From positions 1 through 64,000 of the forward strand of contig NZ_JAAITI010000011.1 in assembly GCF_013304735.1 (NCBI RefSeq): a DNA stretch of 64,000 bases, read 5' to 3'. This document shows positions 50,283-57,775 of this stretch, piece by piece. The translations under genes and the position numbers were made by a program. The DNA comes from Blautia luti (GTDB taxonomy: Bacteria > Bacillota > Clostridia > Lachnospirales > Lachnospiraceae). The notes beneath the pieces are model-generated. The model ran no database searches, was not told the origin of the DNA, and was given only the letters and a program-made list of their open reading frames with translations. The first letter of the stretch is position 1; each line of letters opens with the position of its first letter.

Positions 50283-51128
50283 TCATAAAACTTCTTTCCC
50301 TCTCAAATCCATTTTTACCAAACCAACTACTAACAATCCAATAAAAATTGCCGTGTCCACAAATAACAGTACAACAACACTTTTTACTACTCCGAAAGTA
50401 AAAAGTATGGAGAAGATTTCCACTGACAACACAATAAAACACATATAATTTGTCAAATACTCTGTTATAATTTCTCCATAATAATTGTTCATCTGCAATT
50501 TCGCATAGATAAAAGGTTTTAATAAATAACGGATTATGATACATATAACAGGACAAATAAAAATCCAGTTTTTATTAACTAGGGATGTTGCCACTCCTTT
50601 ACTCCATTGTACTGGAATTTCTGTCGGCAACTTAGAATAAGACAAAGCCCCAATAATCAAGCATAGTGCAGTAATCATAGTCCAGGTAAGCATACTTCCC
50701 CATATATACAAAAAGCTGACGGAATCCAGTTTGAAAACAGTTCGATTATCTTTCCAATAGTCATGCAAATCTGTTACATATTGTTCTACCTGTAATTTTT
50801 CATAACTAATACTTTCTTCATCCAGCATTTTTTCGCACATGAGTTTCGCCTTATTCAAATCAGTAATCTGATTTTTTAATACTTCCTTTTGCTTCTCAAG
50901 CATTTCCTGCAATGTTACTTTTTCGGATATAATACTTCGTATATCTTCAATAGAAATTCCCAATGTACGTAGATATGCAATCTTCTTTATATTTTCCACA
51001 TCATTTTCAGAATAATCTCTATAACCATTACTTTCATTTCTCGAAGGCTCAATAAGTTTTTCCTTTTCATAAAAACGGATATTAGAACGGGCTAAACCTG
51101 TTCGCTCTTCTACGTCTTTTATAGTCAT
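50283..51128 (-). CDS. membrane-anchored MerR-family regulator
   Basis: A 281-residue protein. Residues 1-70 are a MerR winged HTH (MTIKDVEERTGLARSNIRFY, GYRDYSENDVENIKKIAYLR) and residues 75-110 form the usual dimer helix. The C-terminal half has four to five hydrophobic segments (about 133-160, 185-205, 225-250, 255-275) and a DUF1648-like motif LPTEIPVQWS. This is a one-component regulator tethered to the membrane, perhaps sensing cell-envelope stress. It has no adjacent target gene. Confidence 0.82.
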   Translation of the reverse strand: MTIKDVEERTGLARSNIRFYEKEKLIEPSRNESNGYRDYSENDVENIKKIAYLRTLGISIEDIRSIISEKVTLQEMLEKQKEVLKNQITDLNKAKLMCEKMLDEESISYEKLQVEQYVTDLHDYWKDNRTVFKLDSVSFLYIWGSMLTWTMITALCLIIGALSYSKLPTEIPVQWSKGVATSLVNKNWIFICPVICIIIRYLLKPFIYAKLQMNNYYGEIITEYLTNYMCFIVLSVEIFSILFTFGVVKSVVVLLFVDTAIFIGLLVVGLVKMDLRGKEVL

Positions 51129-51277
51129 ATTATGCCCTCCTTTCGAGCAACTCTATTTTACTTAATAATAAGCTATAAACAAGGTTTACAGTCAAGCATT
51201 TATCAAAAAACTATAGTTGTTGATAAGGACATGAAAAGCTGTCCAAAATAGAAGGTGAACCGGATTGCTGCTCCGAC

Positions 51278-51478
51278 TCAATCTTCCACGTGGAATACAT
51301 CTTCCACCAGCATATTAAAGTATTTTGATATCCGCAGCATAAATTCGGCAGATGGGGTGCTGTCCCCACGTTCTATCCTGCCAACAGTTTTGGTGCTGTA
51401 TCCGATAGCAGCGGCAAGGTCATCCTGGTAAATGCCACGCTGTTCCCGGATTTCTCTGATATTATTGGTAACCGCCAT
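51278..51478 (-). CDS. small XRE-family regulator
   Basis: A 66-residue HTH protein (MAVTNNIREIREQRGIYQDD, LAAAIGYSTKTVGRIERGDS, TPSAEFMLRISKYFNMLVED). It matches the short YgzD/Cro-type repressors with no second domain. The ATG at 51478 follows AGAAGGGA. It lies next to an S24 repressor fragment on the same strand, perhaps left from the same element. Confidence 0.82.
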   Translation of the reverse strand: MAVTNNIREIREQRGIYQDDLAAAIGYSTKTVGRIERGDSTPSAEFMLRISKYFNMLVEDVFHVED

Positions 51479-51576
51479 AAAAATCCCTTCTTTCAGTTCT
51501 ATAGATATTTTCTTATTGTCAATTATGCAAAATAATGTGTCCAATAAAAAGGACTTGCAATTTTATCGGCAATGCT

Positions 51577-52045
51577 TTATCGGCAATGTCCTGTAATAGC
51601 AGAAGCATCAGATTTTCCAAGAACTTTTCCAAATATGTCTAAGCGGTCATTTTCACTAACCTTGATAGGTGCATACTTTTCATTAAGAGAGATAAGGAAA
51701 ATTCCGTCTTTATCGTTTTGTAATTTCTTAATATAGGCTTCTCCGTTAAGAGCGAAGATGCCGATTTCTCCATTAGCAACAGATTCCTGTTGTAATACCC
51801 ATGCAATCTGACCATCATGGAATTCAGGTTCCATACTGTCACCACTAATACGGATACCGAAAGTAGTATCTTCCGGCAGGATAGATTCATCTATGCGTAC
51901 AGTCTCTTTCGGTCCGTCTACAAGGAAGTTACCGGTTCCGGCTGATACGGCATTTTCAAAAATATCAATGCTACGGAATGGAATTATCTTAGCAGTCTGC
52001 TTTTCATACATTCCGGATGCGTGGAGCAGATTGATATAATCCATA
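51577..52045 (-). pseudogene. S24/LexA-type repressor lacking its DNA-binding domain
   Basis: The frame encodes an S24 peptidase domain: IFENAVSAGTGNFLVDGPKE, FGIRISGDSMEPEFHDGQIA (catalytic Ser in SGDSMEP), AYIKKLQ (catalytic Lys) and SLNEKYAPI. The N-terminal HTH that a CI-like repressor should have is missing. The upstream sequence switches at about 52.05 kb to the metG 3' remnant. It is therefore a decapitated prophage or ICE repressor cut at the att-like junction. Confidence 0.75.
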
Positions 52046-52050
52046 GCTTT

Positions 52051-52152
52051 TGCGGTATGCTCCTCAGTGCTATTCATGAAGAAGAAGGCGAAGAAAAGCT
52101 TCATCTTCTGATGGTTGATAACCATATTCCGGCATGTGCTAAGCTGTACTAA
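52051..52152 (+). pseudogene. second, diverged metG 3' end
   Basis: The + strand encodes CGMLLSAIHEEEGEEKLHLL then MVDNHIPACAKLY and a stop, the last 33 residues of a MetG of this type. The left copy at 36648-36755 has CGMLLSAV and MVDNHIPAGAKLY with a different middle, so the two are distinct alleles. Upstream the similarity ends abruptly at the S24 fragment. This fits a gene tail carried by, or left behind by, an element that integrates into metG. Confidence 0.75.
52111..52127 (+). repeat. att-like core, right copy
   Basis: Identical 17 bases to 36714-36730 (ATGGTTGATAACCATAT), in the same orientation, again within a metG 3' end. Direct copies about 15.4 kb apart. Confidence 0.6.
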
Positions 52153-52334
52153 AATTAAATATAAAATATCTAAAACCATGATGTCAGACCACAGTTGACA
52201 ACAATTTGACAACAAAATTTGGGATAATAATGAATCGTTATGAAGCATGACGAATTTCAGGTGAAAGGACACAGGTTTGAGAATGAAATCAAAATTGATT
52301 CACTGGATCAATGATTGATATGCATGACAACAAG

Positions 52335-52372
52335 AGCACTTCTTAGAGTTAATCTGAGAGGTGCTTTTTTTT
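52335..52372 (+). terminator. terminator-like hairpin
   Basis: AGCAC-TTCTTAGA pairs with TCTGAGA-GGTGCT and is followed by about eight T. Its own gene is not evident; it may be the old terminator of the metG allele. Bases 52153-52335 hold no gene. Confidence 0.6.
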
Positions 52373-52387
52373 CGCACTAAAAAATAT

Positions 52388-52416
52388 ATCCCGGCAGTCA
52401 ACTTCTGTAAAACAGT
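52388..52416 (+). repeat. 29-bp direct repeat, left copy
   Basis: 29 bases beginning ATCCCGGCAGTCAACT and ending AAAACAGT match 54151-54179 with two mismatches. The right copy is the upstream part of the GntR operator/promoter. Confidence 0.7.
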
Positions 52417-52434
52417 GAATTACGCGAAAATATC

Positions 52435-52704
52435 ATGGATAAAAATTATAAACCAATCACAAGTATGAAGGAAGTATCGGAGCAGCTTAGAAAATTGCGC
52501 CGACAGTATCTGCGTTATCAACAGGCAGAGATTATTTACAGTATTTTTCATAAGAAATTATTTGAACTTGCCAGTGATGCAGGTGCGATTTACAGAATAG
52601 ATGGAACCGTATTGATCAACCGGGATATTTTTGATGTCTATCTGGAACAATTCCATGAACTGGCGACAGGAAAGGATAAGGTGGTGTATGGGATATGCAC
52701 GTAA
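52435..52704 (+). CDS. DUF6462-like protein
   Basis: An 89-residue protein (MDKNYKPITSMKEVSEQLRK, YLRYQQAEIIYSIFHKKLFE, ending NRDIFDVYLEQFHELATGKD and a short tail). It has the same helix-wing pattern as the DUF6462 protein at 34325, a likely excisionase-type DNA binder of mobile elements. Its end overlaps the next, truncated copy by 17 bases. No integrase follows, so it belongs to a decayed element. Confidence 0.6.
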   Translation: MDKNYKPITSMKEVSEQLRKLRRQYLRYQQAEIIYSIFHKKLFELASDAGAIYRIDGTVLINRDIFDVYLEQFHELATGKDKVVYGICT

Positions 52705-52791
52705 AGATGTAGAGAAAACAAAGAAAATGGCAAAGAAATTTGTACGCTATCAGGAAGGGGCAGAGCTTTACAGCATTGGACTGAAGTTCCT
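52688..52791 (+). pseudogene. truncated DUF6462-family gene
   Basis: MGYARKDVEKTKKMAKKFVR then YQEGAELYSIGL matches the N-terminal half of the 34325 protein (KKFVRYEEGAQLYSMGL). The similarity stops at about 52,790, where the opposing TetR gene ends. The frame continues only as antisense of that gene. Confidence 0.65.
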
Positions 52792-52792
52792 C

Positions 52793-53374
52793 TCAGATTC
52801 CATGAAATGCCCGGTATTCCCGGTACATTTCAATCATATTTTTTTTTGCATTTTTCAAATAAGAAGTATCGGCGCTGATTCGTCCAAGAAGAAAATATCC
52901 CTGATAGATAGAAAGCATGCGCTGAGAAAGAATTTTTGCATGATCTGGAGACAATCCGGAGCATAACAATACTTCCTGAAAAATCTGCTCAAATTTTTTC
53001 AGTCCTTCCATAAATACAGATGCAACTGCAGGCTTGCTAAGTGCTGTTTCCATGCCCATCACCGCATACGGGCAGCCTGCAAATGTTTGTCCATTTGTCC
53101 TTTCAGATAAAAAATCAAAGATTTCTTCAATAAAACTTTCCCAGTCATTTCCCTGAGAACTATTTTGAAATTGTTCCAGTAAGATTTTTTGATAGTATTC
53201 CGTTACCGCTGTTGCCAGGTCATCCTTGCTTTTGAAATAAAAATAAAAAGATCCTTTTGGAAGGTCTGTTTGTTTGAGGATTTCGCTGATTCCAGTAGCA
53301 GAATACCCATTTTTCCAAAATAATTCAGCAGCACACTCGATCAGGCGTTGTCTGGATTCTTCACCCTTTTTCAA
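52793..53374 (-). CDS. TetR/AcrR-family regulator
   Basis: A 193-residue repressor. Residues 1-50 are the TetR HTH (RQRLIECAAELFWKNGYSAT, GISEILKQTDLPKGSFYFYF, KSKDDLA) and the rest is a helical ligand-binding domain with a Cys in FAGCPYAVMG, near where related YxaF/LmrA-type regulators have one. It overlaps the upstream DUF3786 gene by 14 bases. A TetR-type palindrome lies in the promoter of that unit, so autorepression is likely. Confidence 0.9.
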   Translation of the reverse strand: MKKGEESRQRLIECAAELFWKNGYSATGISEILKQTDLPKGSFYFYFKSKDDLATAVTEYYQKILLEQFQNSSQGNDWESFIEEIFDFLSERTNGQTFAGCPYAVMGMETALSKPAVASVFMEGLKKFEQIFQEVLLCSGLSPDHAKILSQRMLSIYQGYFLLGRISADTSYLKNAKKNMIEMYREYRAFHGI

Positions 53375-53999
53375 TTCGCATTTCCTCCTTCAGTCTGGAA
53401 AACAGATGCGTAAGTGCAAACATAAGCGTTTCATAATGCATGTAATCTAAAGTATTCCTATCTGCAAGAATTTGAAGACTTGCCGGGAACTCGTCATCAG
53501 CTTCCCAGAAACGAATGATAATCGGCAAAAAAGGAAAAAGATTTAATTTAAAAGCAACATCTCCTTTTTCCAGTTCCTTTCCGGAAAGTGATATACAGGC
53601 ATTACGCAATTCAACGGTTTTTCCGTTAAAAAAGTCAGCGGTATTCTGAAAAAATCCTCTGTTCGGCGAGAGATTTCCTGTTCGGACAGAGGAAAGGCTG
53701 TTTATATTTACAAATTCATGTGACAGATGGCATCTATCCTTTGAATAACATAAAACATCATAAATAGTCATTGCTTCATTATGATTGGCTTCATGAACTA
53801 TTTCAAAATCATTATCTGACCACTGAACACTTCCCGTTTTTCGGTTAATACGATAGGTACGGTTAATAAAAGTAATATATAACCAGTCAGAATTGTGATC
53901 TAATGAATATTTATGTATCATTGTAGCCTGATCATATTGCAGGAAAACATGTGCCATTGAAATTTTTGTTTTATCATAATTATTGATAGCTTTCGTCAT
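53361..53999 (-). CDS. DUF3786-type protein, co-transcribed with tetR
   Basis: A 212-residue protein resembling DUF3786: HKYSLDHNSDWLYITFINRT, YRINRKTGSVQWSDN, MTIYDVLCYSKD, then FPFLPIIIRFWEADDEFPAS and LQILADRNTLDYMHYETLMF. The C-terminal half with FWEADDEFPAS is the most family-like. The ATG at 53999 has GGAG six bases upstream. It is the first gene of the TetR unit. DUF3786 proteins are sometimes linked to corrinoid or methyltransferase systems; none is nearby here, so the role is open. Confidence 0.75.
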   Translation of the reverse strand: MTKAINNYDKTKISMAHVFLQYDQATMIHKYSLDHNSDWLYITFINRTYRINRKTGSVQWSDNDFEIVHEANHNEAMTIYDVLCYSKDRCHLSHEFVNINSLSSVRTGNLSPNRGFFQNTADFFNGKTVELRNACISLSGKELEKGDVAFKLNLFPFLPIIIRFWEADDEFPASLQILADRNTLDYMHYETLMFALTHLFSRLKEEMRIEKG

Positions 54000-54036
54000 A
54001 TATTTCTCCAAGAATATTTTTGTTGTAGTTATTTAC

Positions 54037-54065
54037 AAAATAGACTAATCGGTCTATAAAGTCAA
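54037..54065 (-). promoter_or_regulatory. promoter and TetR operator of the DUF3786-tetR unit
   Basis: On the minus strand TTGACT and TATTTT are 17 bases apart. The spacer holds TAGAC-CGATTA-GTCTA (54041-54056), a near-perfect palindrome of the TetR-family type. A repressor here would block the polymerase directly. Confidence 0.8.
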
Positions 54066-54150
54066 TACATTTTGCGTACCAAATAAAAATTAATGATCAT
54101 GAAAAGTAAATGACTAAGACTTCCCATACCTTCTGATGGCAGATGACAGA

Positions 54151-54179
54151 ATCCCGGCAGTCAACTACTGCAAAACAGT
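54151..54179 (+). repeat. 29-bp direct repeat, right copy
   Basis: Matches 52388-52416 with two mismatches and runs into the left arm of the GntR inverted repeat. The two copies bracket the DUF6462 remnants and the TetR unit. Confidence 0.7.
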
Positions 54180-54220
54180 ATATAACAGTTGACAACAGTA
54201 TTATACTGTTATATACTGTT
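54174..54220 (+). promoter_or_regulatory. GntR-ABC operon promoter within a perfect 16-bp inverted repeat
   Basis: AACAGTATATAACAGT (54174-54189) and its exact reverse complement (54205-54220) enclose TTGACA (54189-54194). The -10 TATACT (54212-54217), at 17 bases, lies within the right arm. A second dyad, AACAGTA-TTA-TACTGTT, lies at 54194-54210. This is almost certainly the binding site of the YtrA-type GntR regulator encoded just downstream. Confidence 0.88.
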
Positions 54221-54238
54221 TGCAACAGGAGAGAACAT

Positions 54239-54613
54239 ATGAAGATTATAATCAATAATACATCGATGGTACCAATTTATGAGCAGATCATGGAGCAGAT
54301 CAAGGCGCAGATCATCTCCGGAGAGTTAAAAGAAAATGATATATTGCCGTCCGTGAGAACAATGGCAAAGGAACTGAAGATCAGTGCACTTACTGTGAAG
54401 AAAGCATATGACAATCTGGAAGCAGAGGGCATGACAGTCACAGTTCATGGGAAAGGAACGTATGTAGCGGCTTCGAATACACAGCTGATGGAAGAAGAGC
54501 GCAGGAAAGAGGTTGAGGCGGATCTGGAAGCAGCAATTCAGAAGGGAAGGCGCTGCGGAATGAAGGAGGAAGAGATCCGTTCGTTGTTTGAACTTATCAT
54601 GGAGGATGAATGA
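54239..54613 (+). CDS. YtrA-type GntR-family regulator
   Basis: A 124-residue regulator. The GntR winged HTH occupies residues 8-75 (PIYEQIMEQIKAQIISGELK, ILPSVRTMAKELKISALTVK, KAYDNLEAEGM) and a short helical C-terminus follows, as in the YtrA subfamily that controls ABC transporters. The ATG at 54239 follows ACAGGAGAG. The 3' end overlaps the ATPase gene by four bases. It likely represses its own operon through the inverted repeat upstream and responds to a drug or cell-wall signal. Confidence 0.93.
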   Translation: MKIIINNTSMVPIYEQIMEQIKAQIISGELKENDILPSVRTMAKELKISALTVKKAYDNLEAEGMTVTVHGKGTYVAASNTQLMEEERRKEVEADLEAAIQKGRRCGMKEEEIRSLFELIMEDE

Positions 54614-55464
54614 TTATGTTGGAGATCAAAGGAGTAAAGAAAAGCTACGGTGAATTTCAGTTAGACTGTTCGTTAAATGTAGAAAAAGGAAGAATCACTG
54701 GTCTGGTTGGAGAGAACGGAGCCGGTAAGAGTACTTTGTTCAAGGCAGTGCTCGGACTCATTTCTTATGATGCCGGTGAGATAAAGATCTTGGGAAAAAT
54801 ACCGGAAGAGTTAAGTGAAAAAGAGAAAGAAGAGCTGGGAGTTGTCCTGGCAGAAACCGGATTCAGTGGATACTTGAAAGGGAAAGATGTTGAGGCAGTC
54901 CTTGCCAAATTGTATCCAAAGTTTGAAGCAGAAAAATTTCATCAGATGTGTGAAGAATATCAGATTCCGTTGGATAAATTTATAAAAGAGTACTCAACAG
55001 GAATGAAAGCAAAGCTGAATCTGATCATTGCATTGACACATCAGGCAGAATTCCTGATGCTGGATGAGCCGACAGCAGGGCTTGATGTCGGAGCGAGGGA
55101 AAGGATGCTGGATATTTTAAGAGAGTATATGGAAGAAGAACCGGAGAGAAGTATCTTGATCAGTTCACATATTTCTTCGGACTTAGAACATCTGTGTGAT
55201 GACATTTATGTGATACATAAAGGAAAGATTGTACTTCATGAAGCGATGGATACGATTCTTGAAAAATATGCAGTGTTGAAGGTCAGTGAGGAACAATATC
55301 AGGCAGTAGATAAAAGGTATCTTTTGAAAGAGAAAAAAGAGTTTTTTGGAGTTGCCTGTCTGACGAACGAGAAGCAGTATTATATAGAAAATTATCCGGA
55401 AATCGTAGTAGAGAGCGGATCACTCGATCAGGTGATCCTGATGTTGACAGGGGGCGAAAGATGA
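54610..55464 (+). CDS. ABC transporter ATP-binding protein
   Basis: A 284-residue ATPase. Walker A is GENGAGKST, the signature is EYSTGMKAKLN (a YSTGM variant as in drug/bacteriocin exporters), Walker B is EFLMLDEPTAGLD and the switch His is in SSHISSDL. The C-terminal 60 residues match the extension of BcrA/YtrB-like proteins. Starts at 54610 (four bases from GGAGG) or 54616 (ten bases). Its partner permease follows with an overlap. Probably an exporter for a peptide or envelope-active drug. Confidence 0.93.
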   Translation: MIMLEIKGVKKSYGEFQLDCSLNVEKGRITGLVGENGAGKSTLFKAVLGLISYDAGEIKILGKIPEELSEKEKEELGVVLAETGFSGYLKGKDVEAVLAKLYPKFEAEKFHQMCEEYQIPLDKFIKEYSTGMKAKLNLIIALTHQAEFLMLDEPTAGLDVGARERMLDILREYMEEEPERSILISSHISSDLEHLCDDIYVIHKGKIVLHEAMDTILEKYAVLKVSEEQYQAVDKRYLLKEKKEFFGVACLTNEKQYYIENYPEIVVESGSLDQVILMLTGGER

Positions 55465-56135
55465 TGAAAGGAATCAGAGGGCTTTTGGAAAAGGATTTTC
55501 GATTGTTTTTTCGGCAAGGTGGTAATCTTTTTTTGGTGTTAGTGTTTGTAGCATTGTTTTTTATACTTACAGGAAAAACGGCAGCTGCTTTCATTGCAAT
55601 GTATATCCCATCTGTTCTGGCGATATATTCAGGTAATACGATCAGTTATGATGAAAATGGCCATGGTTACACATATTTATTTTCTTTACCTGTAAATAAA
55701 AAAATATATGTCAGAGAAAAATATATTTTTTCCTTTATCATGACAGCATGTGGATGGTGCATTGGAATGATCTGTGCAGGAATTATGGTACTCATAAATC
55801 CTGAAGAGGTGTTTGATCTGGAAATGCTGGCAATGGAGTTGATCACATTTTTTGTGTTTCAGGCAATTGCGGGAATTATGATCGCGATCAGGATAAGGTT
55901 CGAAGGAGAGAAAGGGCGAATTGTGCTGCCGATTGCAATTTTAATTATTTTTGCAATTTGTTATACAATTGGATTTTTTGTGAAGGCTAACTTGGGATTA
56001 AAAGAAATTATTCTGCATGTGATAGGTGGAATAGGGGATCTTGAAATTGCGATTGCCCTTATTGTGCTAAGTCTGCTTATATGGTTTGCTTCGTATAAGT
56101 ATAGTATGAGCGCTATGAAGAAGAAAGAGTTTTAA
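55461..56135 (+). CDS. ABC-2-type transporter permease
   Basis: A 224-residue membrane protein with six hydrophobic segments (about residues 22-40, 42-58, 90-112, 122-145, 155-172, 190-210). A short cytosolic N-terminus (MMKGIRGLLEKDFRLFFRQG) is typical of ABC-2 permeases that pair with YtrB/BcrA ATPases. It overlaps the ATPase gene by four bases and completes the GntR operon. Confidence 0.88.
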   Translation: MMKGIRGLLEKDFRLFFRQGGNLFLVLVFVALFFILTGKTAAAFIAMYIPSVLAIYSGNTISYDENGHGYTYLFSLPVNKKIYVREKYIFSFIMTACGWCIGMICAGIMVLINPEEVFDLEMLAMELITFFVFQAIAGIMIAIRIRFEGEKGRIVLPIAILIIFAICYTIGFFVKANLGLKEIILHVIGGIGDLEIAIALIVLSLLIWFASYKYSMSAMKKKEF

Positions 56136-56290
56136 GATAGGTGTGGCAAAAATGATCCATTAAAAATAATGATTATAAAGATGTAATAGCTACCAAAAAT
56201 ATGAGAAAAACTTTGTGAAAAAATAGGCTTGTGTTTCGTAAGAGTCCCTTGTAAAATAGCGGACAAGGATGAAAAGAAAAGGAGATTCTT

Positions 56291-57640
56291 ATGGGAACCA
56301 ATGAAAAAGATATGACTGCCGGATCTCCCGGAAAACTGATCATAACTTTTGCCATACCAATGATGCTTGGAAATATTTTTCAGCAGTTTTATACAATGGC
56401 AGACACCATGATTGTCGGACAAGTGGTAGGAGTTGAAGCACTGGCGGCAGTAGGTGCCGGAGATTGGCTGGTATGGCTGGTGTTGGGGATCATGACAGGT
56501 ATCACACAGGGTTTTTCTATTCTTGTATCTCAGTATTATGGAGCAAGGGAAAAGGAAAATCTGAAATGTGCAGTAGCGAAAAGCTATATCATGACAGCAT
56601 TACTGTCTGTGGTCGTACTCGCAGTAAGTGAAGGTACAGTTTATCATGTTCTTTTATTTTTACAGACACCGGATAATGTCATTGATCTGACAATGCTATA
56701 TTTGCGGCTGATCTTTGCAGGAATCCCGATCATAGCTGCTTATAATATATTTGCAGCGATCCTTCGGGCACTTGGAAACAGCAGATCTCCGTTGATCGCA
56801 ATGATAGTGGCAGCAGTGATCAATGTGGGACTGGATCTGTTATTTGTGGCGGTTTTTGGCTGGGGTATAGCCGGAGCAGCAGTGGCAACCGTTATCGCAC
56901 AGGGATTTTCAGCCTTGTACTGTTTGATCGTATTACGTAAAATCCCGGATATCCGCCTGGAAAAGAAGGACTTTTACAGGCAGCCCTCTATGAGCCTGCG
57001 GCTTTTGGAACTGGCGGTTCCTCTTGCGATACAGAATGTGATCATCTCCGTGGGAGGACTTGTGGTACAGTATGTGATCAATGGATTTGGTTTTCTGTTT
57101 GTGGCGGGATTTACGGCATCGAACAAGCTGTATGGGGTTTTGGAGATGGCTGCCGTTTCATATGGATATGCTATTACAACCTATGTGGGCCAGAATCTTG
57201 GTGCAAAAAAATACCAGAGGATTCGAAAAGGCGTGCGCAGCGGCACTTATATGGCAGTGCTCACTTCGGCTTTCATTTCCGGCATGATGGTACTGTTTGG
57301 ACGTAATGTACTGTCCCTGTTTGTATCCGGTGAACCGGATCAGACCCGACAGGTATTGGATATAGCATATAAGTATTTGTTTATTATGGCTGTCTTTTTG
57401 TGGGTGCTGTATCTGCTGTATGTGTATCGTTCCGCTATCCAGGGCCTGGGTAATACTTTGATTCCGCTTGCCAGCGGCATTGCAGAATTTATCATGCGTG
57501 TCAGCGTTGCACTGCTGCTGCCCAAAATGATCGGCGAAGACGGAATATACTATGCAGAGATCTGTGCATGGAGCAGCGCAGCTGTTTTACTATTCGTAAG
57601 TTATATGATCATTATACGAAAATATAAAGAAGTATTATGA
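56291..57640 (+). CDS. MATE-family efflux transporter
   Basis: A 449-residue protein with twelve membrane segments in two homologous halves (MADTMIVGQVVGVEALAAVG near the start; GFTASNKLYGVLEMAAVSYG in the second half). The MATE family exports drugs or metabolites using Na+ or H+. An AAAAGGAGA site precedes the ATG. It stands alone, 155 bases after the ABC permease. Whether it shares the GntR regulation is unclear. Confidence 0.93.
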   Translation: MGTNEKDMTAGSPGKLIITFAIPMMLGNIFQQFYTMADTMIVGQVVGVEALAAVGAGDWLVWLVLGIMTGITQGFSILVSQYYGAREKENLKCAVAKSYIMTALLSVVVLAVSEGTVYHVLLFLQTPDNVIDLTMLYLRLIFAGIPIIAAYNIFAAILRALGNSRSPLIAMIVAAVINVGLDLLFVAVFGWGIAGAAVATVIAQGFSALYCLIVLRKIPDIRLEKKDFYRQPSMSLRLLELAVPLAIQNVIISVGGLVVQYVINGFGFLFVAGFTASNKLYGVLEMAAVSYGYAITTYVGQNLGAKKYQRIRKGVRSGTYMAVLTSAFISGMMVLFGRNVLSLFVSGEPDQTRQVLDIAYKYLFIMAVFLWVLYLLYVYRSAIQGLGNTLIPLASGIAEFIMRVSVALLLPKMIGEDGIYYAEICAWSSAAVLLFVSYMIIIRKYKEVL

Positions 57641-57731
57641 GGCAGGACTTCCGGAAACAAAAGTCATAAGAAAGGATGCGGTAGCAGATCTGTATGATGG
57701 AATATATAAAAGCTGGGGAGATCTTTCCTGA
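57639..57731 (+). other. possible short coding remnant
   Basis: A frame overlapping the MATE stop reads EAGLPETKVIRKDAVADLYD, then GIYKSWGDLS and a stop. It looks protein-like (amphipathic, no rare codons) but has no start or ribosome site. It may be the tail of a lost gene. Not identified. Confidence 0.3.
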
Positions 57732-57732
57732 G

Positions 57733-57775
57733 AAAAAACGAGCGGGCCGGCGTTAAATAAAACGCTGGACCCGCT
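57733..57775 (-). terminator. terminator of the alpha/beta hydrolase gene
   Basis: GAGCGGG-CCGGCGTT pairs with AACGCTGG-CCCGCTC. On the minus strand a T-run (six T) follows. The gene's stop codon lies in the loop region. Confidence 0.8.

Noticed and set aside
51282-51293. TTCCACGTGGAA palindrome as an operator
   Set aside because: It lies in the last codons of the small XRE gene, not in a promoter; probably chance.
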